Part shown: positions 55,866 to 64,000 of the stretch, in pieces
Position numbering within the stretch: position 1 is the stretch's first letter
How the letters are laid out: every line of letters begins with the position of its first letter
Source of the DNA: Bactericera cockerelli
Taxonomy: Eukaryota; Arthropoda; Insecta; Hemiptera; Triozidae
DNA: 64,000 nucleotides
Direction: 5' to 3'
Assembly: GCA_024516035.1 (NCBI GenBank)
Contig: CM044956.1
Span: 53,326,335 to 53,390,334 of the forward strand
Notes under the pieces: model-generated
The model's database searches: none
Seen by the model: the letters and a program-made list of their open reading frames with translations, nothing else
What the model was told of the DNA's origin: nothing
Made by a program: the position numbers and the translations under genes

Positions 55866-55893
<28 letters not shown>
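55866..55893 (+). repeat. 28-base A run in the leader
   Basis: A28 lies 50 bases after the primer site. It could be an expansion, a retrotransposed run or an assembly artefact. Confidence 0.9.
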
Positions 55894-55896
<3 letters not shown>

Positions 55897-56500
55897 ATCT
55901 TTGATAAATTTATAAAAGTGTATAACAGTGCCTAACAGTGTAATAGTGCCTGATTATCATTATTATTGGATTACCCACGGGACCATCTCTACGGGATAAC
56001 TCCCATTTCTTCATCAGCCAACACCAAGAGACTACCTATTCACATCGCACCAGGAACTCCAGAGTCCAGAACCCCGGATCAGCACTCAGCACTAGAGACA
56101 ACAGACACACATCGCTACCATTGTCTCAGGCGCTAGGCAGAGCAAGGACCCCACAAGGAGCTTCAGCAGTGGACTGTGAATCTTATATCTTTGCACCGGC
56201 GATGTCATCATTTCTACTTATACTGTAAGAATTATTTACTTCACATTATTATTGTTTAAAGGTGTTTATTCCTTTCCTGACTTCCTAGTACTACTTAATA
56301 CTTGTTGTTTACCTTTTCTCCTTGTAGAATAATCTAATAGTTTTTATCTCACTATATTGTTTACTGGCAGTTTTATTACTCCAGATACTAGCGGTCACCT
56401 ATTGACCTACTCATATCAATTATCCTTTCGCGTATAATTCTTGCTGTTTATTAATTTTATCCTTATCTTTTGTTATCGTTTTATTATTTTTAAATTTTCA
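55894..56500 (+). other. Leader (5' UTR) before gag
   Basis: About 600 bases without a long ORF between primer site and gag. No specific packaging signal recognised. Confidence 0.6.
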
Positions 56501-56502
56501 TC

Positions 56503-57634
56503 ACGGATTCAGAATCCGATAATACCCAGTCAACTGACTCTGGGTCAAACTCTGATATCGAATATCAAACGGATTTAGTGGTTCAAGACGAACTTGTAAA
56601 TCTATTTACCAACCTAAACATGGCTCCACCAGAATTGAAGGGCGATCATTTAAAGATGATCCCTGAATTCAGAGGGGAGGTCGCACTCCTATCTGAATTT
56701 ATTTCATTGGGGGAAAGTCTGGTCACGCATTTTTATGATGCGGGCCGATCCCAACAATTTTCAAAACATATTCCTAATGAATTCCTTAAAAGCTAAAATT
56801 TTGGGAGAAGCAAAATTAAACTTGAGTACCTTCTCAATCACTACTTGGGCACAGTTAAAAAACGCTCTTCTCACCACTTATGGCGACAAGCGAGACTCTT
56901 GTACGCTAACCATAGAATTGTGTAATATGAATCAAGGGAATGATTCAGCGTTTGATTTTTATCAGCGGGTTCTAAAGCATGTTAACCTGCATGGAAATTA
57001 TTTAAGTACACATACCGACATAGAAGGACCACAACATGTAAATGCGTACATTGGTAAACTTGGCTTGAGGACTTTCCTCAGAGGACTGGAAGAACCCCTT
57101 GGCTCGCTAATGCGAACCCGAAACCCAACTAACCTTAACGAGGCGTTAAATATTCTAACTAACGAATTTCAAATTGACGCTAGTAGGAAAGCCGGTCAGT
57201 ACCAAAAGTTTCTACACAAAAATCAAAAATGGACACAACATGGAAACAACAATTCTGCTAAATATGTTCCACCTCCCATGAAAAATAACAATAATTACTC
57301 CCCAAACACCCAGTTTTCTCAAATGGGTAACACCTTCAACAATGTTCAACGCAATAACTATGCTCAACAGTATCAACCTAAACAAGCCAGCGGTGTCAAC
57401 CGACAACCAACCAACAACAATTACTCTAACGTCTGGAACAGAAGTTCGGGACCTTCTACTAAGCCAACACCGATGTCAGCCATGACGACACGCTTGAACA
57501 ACATAGAAATGGTTACACAGGGACAAGACGACATGGAAAACCCAAACTATGAAGAACAGGAGACATGCTATACCGAGGATACCTACCCGGATCAGGATTT
57601 TCGGGAACCAGCCTTGGAAACTCCGGAATATTGA
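56503..57634 (+). pseudogene. gag: gag of the errantivirus-like element, frameshifted
   Basis: Structural capsid-type protein. The first part (frame of 56503-56796) has an acidic, Ser-rich start and EFISLGESLVTHFY. It is open upstream of the first ATG, and I see no ATG at the expected N-terminus. Between about 56735 and 56770 the reading shifts to the frame that ends at 57634; this part carries LKAKILGEAKLNLS, TWAQLKNALLTTYGDKR and TNLNEALNILTNEF, typical of Ty3/Gypsy Gag capsid helices. It ends in a basic, Asn/Gln-rich tail (residues about 150-250 of the second frame). No CCHC knuckle is visible, as in several errantiviruses. Protease overlaps in the -1 frame, consistent with ordinary frameshift expression. 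Confidence 0.8.
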
Positions 57635-58324
57635 TGAACCTAACAAATCACGAGAATATGCTCCCGTTTCTCATCATCCCAGGATTGAATTTGAAAATGC
57701 TCATTGACACGGGGAGCACCAAATCTTTTATTAACCCAGAAAAAGCTAAAAAACCTTTTTTCAAAATACATTGAACATGACCCATTTGAAATTAACACTG
57801 CTCATGGACGATCTTACGAAAAGTACAGCGTAACTATTCCTTTCCCACAAATTTTCAAAGCAAAAGGGAACATGAAGCTACATTTGTTCAAATTCCATGA
57901 CTACTTTGATTGTTTACTTGGTATTGATAATATGAAAATCTTGAACATGATTGTCGATCTCAAAAATAACATGTTAATATCACCTACTGCTGAAATACCT
58001 ATTTACTACAGAGACTCAGGATTTCATCTGAACCACATCACGTTAGCACCACAAGAAGAACAAGTAGTATCAGTCAGTGTAACCAGCCAAAAAGATGGAG
58101 AATATCTCATTCCGCACACCAAGTTGGGTTCTGCTTTCATACCCGAAGGTATACTCACGGTTAAAAATAATCAAGCTATCTGTATATTGGTGAATAGCAC
58201 GGAATCAGACCAAGAAATTGTTGTACCATCTGTAGAAGTGTTACCAATAGAAAAGTATGATATCACCTCTACTTATTCAAATTTTAATATGATTCAGACA
58301 AATAAACTCGGATTTCGATTATAG
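57565..58324 (+). pseudogene. pol: Aspartic protease region of pol, frameshifted
   Basis: The frame 57565-57774 contains LKMLIDTGSTKSFI, the retroviral-type protease active site with DTG. The reading then moves to another frame (57704-58324) near a run of A and T at about 57750-57765, continuing with PFEINTAHG and FHDYFDCLLGIDN (the second protease half). It stops at 58322-58324, before the reverse transcriptase. It starts inside gag in the -1 frame. Confidence 0.8.
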
Positions 58325-59989
58325 TAAAATTAGAACAGAACACTTGAATATCGAAGAAAAAAAAAGCGACACTAAAACTAATAGAAGAATATCAACAAAT
58401 ATTTCACTCAGAGGACAAACCACTCTCATTTTCCAATACCGTCAAACATATCATTCGAACTACCGATGATATACCTGTTTATAAAAAATCGTTCAGATAC
58501 CCATGCACAAAAAGAGGAAGTGCAAAGACAGGTACAGAAATTGTTGGACGACAATATCATTCGACCATCTCATTCACCATGGGCATCACCACTTTTCCTT
58601 GTACCTAAGAAAACGGACGCCTCAAGTAAGAAGAAGTGGCGCGTAGTATTAGACTACTCACGTTTAAATGAGAAGACAATAGGGGATCGCTACCCTATGC
58701 CAAATATAACCGATCTTTTGGACAAGTTAGGTAAATGCATGTACTTCACAACGTTAGACTTAGCTTCTGGATTTTTCCAAATAGAAATTGATCAAGAGAG
58801 TATTCCCAAAACAGCGTTCAATGCATTCGGACACTGGGAATTTGTAAGAATGCCGATGGGCCTTAAAAACAGTCCAGCGACATTTCAGAGAGTGATGGAG
58901 GACATCCTAACAGGACTCATAAATAAAGTTTGTGTTGTGTATTTGGACGACATATTGATTTTTGGAACAAGTCTTCAAGAGCACATAGAAAACGTACGCC
59001 TTGTCTTCGATAGATTAAAAAGAGCAAATCTGAAGGTTCAACTGGACAAGTCGGAGTTTTTAAAGAAAACTGTGGATTATCTTGGACACGTAGTGACACA
59101 AGACGGAGTTAAACCCAACCCTAAGAAAATTGAGGTAATCAAAAAGTATCCTATACCCAAGACTACTCGCCAAATCAAAGCATTCCTAGGACTTCTATCT
59201 TACTATCGTAAATTCATTAGGGACTTTGCCACCATCACAAAACCCTTGACCAAAAGACTCAAGAAAAATTCAAAAATCAACATAGAGGATACTGACTACA
59301 AAGAATGTTTTGAGTTATGTAAAACACTTCTCGTAGAGGAACCCATCCTCCAGTATCCCGATTTTTCCAAACCATTCATATTGACCACAGATGCGAGCAA
59401 CGTCGCAGTGGGTGCAGTATTATCCCAAGGACCAATAGGAAGTGACAAGCCTATAGCCTACGCTAGCAGAACATTGAACGAGAGTGAATGTAACTACTCG
59501 ACCATCGAAAAAGAACTTTTAGCCATTATTTGGGCAGTCAAGTATTTCAGACCCTACCTGTATGGTCAAAAGTTTACAATCATCACAGACCACAGACCTC
59601 TCCAATGGCTATTTTCCATGAAGGAGCCGAGCTCAAAACTCACAAGATGGAGACTGAAGCTCGAAGAATATAACTATGAGATAGTCTACAAAAAAGGATG
59701 TATGAACACGAACGCAGATGCCTTATCGCGCATAGAGTGTAATGCTGTGAACGCAATCCAGCAGTTTATTCAGAAGACAAAACAAGAAATTGCCGGTCAA
59801 CTGAGTTCAAATGAAAACCCGGATCCATCAAGCAATAACGAAAACTTGAATCAGGTAATTCCTGACAGCGATAATTTCTCAATAATGCCAGAACCAGACG
59901 ACACCTTGGACATCGCAGAAATTGACAAATTTATAGAAGATACCTACGAAATTTGCATAATGAAGAAATGCCCTCTCAAGCGGACATAA
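58325..59989 (+). pseudogene. pol: Reverse transcriptase and RNase H region of pol
   Basis: After the 58322 stop a third frame is open to about 58500 and carries the start of the RT domain. From there the frame of 58466-59989 runs 500 codons without break: AQKEEVQRQVQKLLDDNIIR, SPWASPLFLVPKK, TTLDLASGFFQI and the catalytic YLDD (58939-58950). Thumb motifs (DYLGHVV, FLGLLSYYRKFI) follow. RNase H is marked by TTDASNVAVGAVLSQ and DHRPLQWL, ending ADALSR. Motif order and spacing are as in Ty3/Gypsy elements. The only visible damage is the frame changes at the N-terminal edge and near 59953-59985. Confidence 0.9.
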
Positions 59990-60551
59990 CACTACATCAA
60001 GAAGACATTGACCTCGAGACGCTTAACACCATTCACTCGAGCGAAGAGAATCCCCTAATAGGTATTCCCATTAGTGAAGATCCACTCAACGTGGGGAGAA
60101 ATCAAATAATTCTCTTGAGAAGTAACAACCCTCAAGATTGCGTGCTGAAGAACATTAAAATTCTTCACAAAGATAAACAAAGAAGAGAGGTACAATTCTC
60201 TCCAAACAACCTGGAGAAGCAAATGATAGATTTCTTAAAAACCCAAATAGCTCCCAAGGTAAAATACCATCTATATTTCAAAGATGATGATTTTACCCCC
60301 TGCTGTCCAAAGTCCTTCAAAATTATTTCAAAAATTCACAGATGAACCTCGTAAAATGTACTAAGATTTTAATTGATATAACAGACGAGAACAAGAAAAT
60401 AGACACAATAAAAAAACTACATGATGGAAAAACAAATCACAGAGGAATGGATGAAACTTGCAGACAGATCAAAGAACTCTACTACTGGCCCAACATAGCC
60501 AAGTTCGTTCAAGACTACATAAAATACTTGCGAAATCTGCCAAAAGACTAA
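59953..60551 (+). pseudogene. pol: Linker and integrase N-terminal zinc-binding part, frameshifted
   Basis: Frame 59953-60345 has a linker plus a CVLKNIKILHKDK segment. Near 60340 the reading moves to frame 60342-60551, which shows HDGKTNHRGMDETCRQIKEL and YYWPNIAKFV, the His-His part of the HHCC zinc finger. Immediately before the Cys-Cys pair (about 60529) the frame changes again. There are thus two breaks within about 200 bases. Confidence 0.75.
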
Positions 60552-61455
60552 ATATGACCGACAACCCTTAAAACTCACATACAACTTAACACCCACAACA
60601 TTAAAACCATTTGATGTATTGCATATAGACACAATCTCCTTTGAAAATTCAAAATATCTCACAATTATTGACCCTTTCTCAAAATTTGCTCAAGCACATC
60701 TACTTCGTTCATCCCATGCAACTGAAATTGCCGGAAAATTAATTGAAAGTTTTTGTCACCATGGTATTCCACGCCAAATAATATCCGACAACGGTGGCGA
60801 GTTTAAAAACTCTGTCATCAAAGAACTTCTATCTCTACACAAAATTAATATCCATTTTACTTCCTCTCAACACCCGGAGTCGAATGGAATAATTGAAAGA
60901 TTTCACTCGACACTCATAGAGCACATCCGCTTACTAAATAATCGCGAAGAATTCAAGAATGACTCCTTAAGTACAAAAATGAAATATGCGCTTATCGCCT
61001 ATAATCACACCGCTCACTCAGTAACAAAGCTTAAGCCCATAGAAGTTGTTACAGGTCATCTGGAACTTGCGGATGTTACAGAAATCAATACTGAGGAGTT
61101 AATTACCTCCAACTATGTAGCCCAGCATAAAGAGAGAACTAAACTTCTTTATCAAAAAATTCATAGCAAAATTTCAGACAGTAAAGAAAAGATCATATCA
61201 ACTAGGAACCTAGGAAGAGAATCACTTCCTCAAATTCCTCAAGAAGTTTGGGTTAGAAACAAACAAAAACAAAGTAAAACTCAAAATAAGTATAAACCTG
61301 AGAGTATCAAAAGAATTGATGAAAAGTTGAAAACTGCCGAGATTAATCCCACCCACCACAACACAGCAGAGAAAATTCATCTTTCCAACATTAAAAGACC
61401 GCATAAAATCTTTCCAGGTTCATCTGCAGCTGCGGCGCAGAGCAATTCCGAATAA
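60529..61455 (+). pseudogene. pol: Integrase catalytic core and C-terminus
   Basis: This frame starts at the CxxC of the zinc finger (CEICQK) and is open to 61455. Catalytic residues: D in HIDTI (about 60622), D in IISDNGGEF (about 60786) and E in GIIERFHSTL (about 60895), the DD35E triad. KPIEVVTG near 61038 is the GPY/F-like module. The C-terminus is basic. The pyrimidine-rich TCTTTCCAG at about 61408-61418 near its end could serve as splice acceptor for the env transcript. Confidence 0.88.
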
Positions 61456-63124
61456 GAAATATTACCCAGAACCTCGGTGTCCTGCCAATCAATCTAGGCA
61501 AAGCAATGCTTCAAAAATCTACTCACACAATAGTCCATTATTACGATCTCCAACCCCTTATGGAAGAATTTTCCAGCCTCAACAACCAATACGAGTACAT
61601 TCAAGAGAGAACTGCAAATCAGACATCAGAATTAGCAAGTTTTACACAGAAAGAACTAAACAACTATTTTAAGATGGTAAATCACCTACAGAAAGTAACT
61701 CAAGATAAAATTGATGTAATTAATTTCTCCTTTCTTTCCCAAAGAAAGAAAAGAGCTCTGTTTCCCGAGTTAGGATCTCTTGTTAAAATAGTTACAGGAA
61801 ACCTGGACTCAAAAGACGAAGAACATTACAATCTCATTTTACAGGACTTAATCAAAAACCAAGATAACCTTAAAATCAACTTGACCTACAGTATTCCCTA
61901 AATCAAGAAGCTGTTAAAAGGTTTGAATTGACATTGCAGAACATTGAACATAACGAAGAGCTTTTACATAGAAAAATTTCATTATTAGGTGATTTTTTCC
62001 AAAAGGAAGGGACACCTAGTCTTATGATAGCAGAAGATGCATTTCACCAACTAATAATATTGTATAACAACCTCATAAGTGTATTACAGGACATTGAAAA
62101 TTCATTGACATTTTGTAGAGCTAAGTTGTATCATCCCAGTATACTGAGACCATCTGAACTTAAAAACGAACTTAATAGGTTGAAAACCTTTTATATTAAT
62201 ACAATTCCACTAGAAATTAATAGTATTTCAGACATCCAAAACCTCTTGGATGTCAACTGTAAGGTTGAAAACTCGAAGGTCATTTATTTCCTTTCCTTCC
62301 CCATCAACTATGATAGCCAATATGATTTAATTTTTCTCACATCCATCCCATCTCTAAATGAACTAGGCTTCACAACAATCATACCAAAAACCCATTACTT
62401 CCTTAAAGCTAATACTATAGTAAAACCTTTAAATGATATTTGTGAATTAAGTAAACCATTTCAGTGTTTTCAGAGAAATGTCAAAAACAACCTGAAAGAA
62501 TGTGAGAAAACAAATTCTCCTAAACGAAAAACCAGACTCTTGTGAACACATCACCTTAGAAATCACCGAGAACTATATTGATTTTATTCCGCAGATTAAT
62601 ATGTTTATCATTGTTTTTCCTTTTAGTGAAAGCATTAAATTAGAATTTTAAAAGGAATTGAAATAAAAGAACTGAGGGGCATTTTTTTAATTGAATCAAT
62701 TAAGGGTAATCTCATTTTCAGAGACGAAATACTAAGCTTTTCATCAAAATCTTCAGGAAAACCTACTATTTTAGAGGATGTGAACATAGAAATTGACAAA
62801 TCAAAAATATCTAACTCGAAAATAAAGATCCATGATTTAAACCTGAATGATATTAGACTCAATCATTTAACCCCTACCAATTTAGAGATTCAAACTTCTT
62901 TTAAACCATGGAAGATATTAATATGTACCACTCTCTCCTTAACCCTCTTATTGATAATACTTGTTTTTAAGAAACCAGATTTTAGAATGATATTTTTGAA
63001 AATTTTTAAGAAAGAGGAGCTTAGAAATGATCAAGTTTTTCCCACAGGTTCTTCAAATTTTAACCCATCACCAAAACAGGGAATCAATCCCAATCTTTCT
63101 CTCCCAGGGGATGCAAAGTTCTAA
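61456..63124 (+). pseudogene. env: env-like glycoprotein gene, broken into at least three frames
   Basis: The position after integrase and the content fit the errantivirus Env, which is related to baculovirus F proteins. Segment 1 (frame open to 61901; first ATG 61506) carries a coiled-coil-like region and RKKR (about 61745), a furin-type site, followed by the hydrophobic-poor ALFPELGSLVKIVTG. Segment 2 (61928-62545) carries the ectodomain helices and several Cys (CRAKLYHP, DICELSKPFQCF). Segment 3 (frame of 62780-63124) ends with a transmembrane helix (WKILICTTLSLTLLLIILVF, about 62910-62970) and a cytoplasmic tail. Frame changes occur near 61900, near 62540, and between 62640 and 62780. I saw no signal peptide at the first ATG. 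Not functional as sequenced. Confidence 0.8.
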
Positions 63125-63133
63125 GGGTGGAGG
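63123..63133 (+). other. Polypurine tract
   Basis: AAGGGTGGAGG lies directly before the 3' LTR, the plus-strand primer site. Confidence 0.75.
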
Positions 63134-63530
63134 AGTTACAGCCAGCTAAATAGCTGACTATACACCTTTTTATGCTGATCCAATTGTATGATAATTCTCA
63201 CACTATTGTTATGCGTGAGAGCCCTTTGGCATAGGACAAGGCAGTTTAGACTCAGACTTGCATCGAGCAAGATCTTAAATCGTTTAAGATATAATTTTAT
63301 TTAATTATTAATTAATAAATTATTAATTACTTATTCTTTACTTTCTAAGTTATTACTATAAGTGTATTCTCCATTTTATTAATTCATAATCTTATTTCTA
63401 ATAAACTACGTTTTCACTCACTTAAGTGTTTTAGAACTCTTGTATTCTTATTTATATTAATTTATAAGTATTTCAGTGTTTCGAAATAAACTTTTTTAAA
63501 AAGCCAACGGCAGGAGCCTGGCTTGTAACT
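63134..63530 (+). repeat. 3' LTR
   Basis: Matches the 5' LTR except for three extra T in T-runs and a changed A-run (CTAATAAAC against CTAAAAAAAC). It is followed by TGTA (63531-63534). Confidence 0.93.
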
Positions 63531-63534
63531 TGTA

Positions 63535-64000
63535 TAGATACGAATTATGAGAGGCTAACTTCAAATGGAGGCATATTCTGAGGCAATGCCTGTCCCAAGG
63601 CTTGGGCCCTAGTCCGCTTGTATAACACACCTATATCTATAGGGGTAAGTCGTGTAAAACCGTATGGTCGATAAAACCGTACAGTCGTACTATCCAATAG
63701 AACAGGAAATGCTATCTATCGGGAATTGGTGGTACATTAGTGTACTAATCATCAGCACTTAATTAATGTAAACAAAAGATCTCATTCACTTGTTGTTTTT
63801 CCCCTATGCGTGTCGAAAGTTTTTGTGTCTGAGATTTAAAATATTTTGGTGACAAATATTATAAATAATTGCAATGTTCTTGTGATTTGTCTCTTTTGGT
63901 ATATACATCACTCGTAAGCCCTGAAAAAGTACTTTATTTTGAACTAGTTGGTTTTAATTTTATTTCTGTGTATAGTTTTTAAAATGTCATTTATTTTTCA
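63535..64000. other. No supported gene
   Basis: Ordinary AT-rich flank. A moderately GC-rich part at 63580-63680 has no recognisable feature. Confidence 0.5.

Larger units (their letters stand above)
55409..63530 (+). mobile_element. Full-length errantivirus-like LTR retrotransposon (Ty3/Gypsy, env-bearing)
   Basis: It has LTRs of 395 and 397 bp with a TGTA target duplication, a tRNA-Ser-type primer site, gag, protease, reverse transcriptase, RNase H, integrase and an env region, in the usual order. AGTTAC/GTAACT ends and the env with an RKKR cleavage site place it with insect errantiviruses such as 17.6 and gypsy (Metaviridae). The reading frames are interrupted at many points by single-base shifts, so the copy as sequenced is not functional. 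The LTRs show only about four differences, mostly homopolymer length, which implies recent insertion. Confidence 0.92.

Overview
The window looks like gene-poor, AT-rich nuclear DNA of an arthropod, most likely an insect. The evidence is an errantivirus-type LTR retrotransposon with an env region, mariner, piggyBac, hAT and Helitron relics, several SINE families, and a candidate exon with canonical splice sites. A hemipteran is my guess from the general character of the repeats; it is not proven. Two runs of exactly 100 N (105-204, 43783-43882) mark assembly gaps.

Layout. 1-6 kb: SINEs, a LINE 3' end abutting a Helitron fragment, and a GC-rich short ORF on the minus strand. 6.8-10.8 kb: two giant near-perfect palindromes side by side, the second carrying a SINE near its centre. 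12.3-12.9 kb: a foldback element. 13.7-14.7 kb: the best host gene, an intronless 233-aa single-pass membrane protein with an acidic repeat. 15.4 kb: a microRNA-precursor-like hairpin. 16.2-16.8 kb: the end of a reverse-transcriptase-type ORF with a nuclease-like domain. 17.1-19.3 kb: a 5S rRNA-derived SINE with target-site duplications, then a LINE 3' end split by a 1.7 kb piggyBac deletion derivative that itself holds a tRNA-type SINE in its intron. 25.1-26.0 kb: an internally deleted mariner. 31-36.7 kb: pyrimidine-rich tracts, SINEs and one convincing internal exon. 37.4-40.5 kb: a TTAA-flanked MITE and a hAT element with an 8-bp duplication. 44-47 kb: a palindromic MITE, a TA-flanked element and a second nuclease-like pseudogene. 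48-50 kb: a purine-rich tract and a 21-bp minisatellite. 51-55 kb: a complete small Helitron, a tRNA-like sequence, a GC-rich MITE and repeats. 55.4-63.5 kb: a full-length errantivirus-like provirus with near-identical LTRs and a TGTA duplication, but with gag, pol and env broken by many frameshifts.

There is no operon-like organisation. Most of the sequence is transposon relics inserted into each other in a readable order, with scattered candidate host exons whose parent genes cannot be assembled from this window alone. The LTR pair differs almost only by single-base changes in homopolymer runs, so part of the frame damage may be base-calling error rather than decay.
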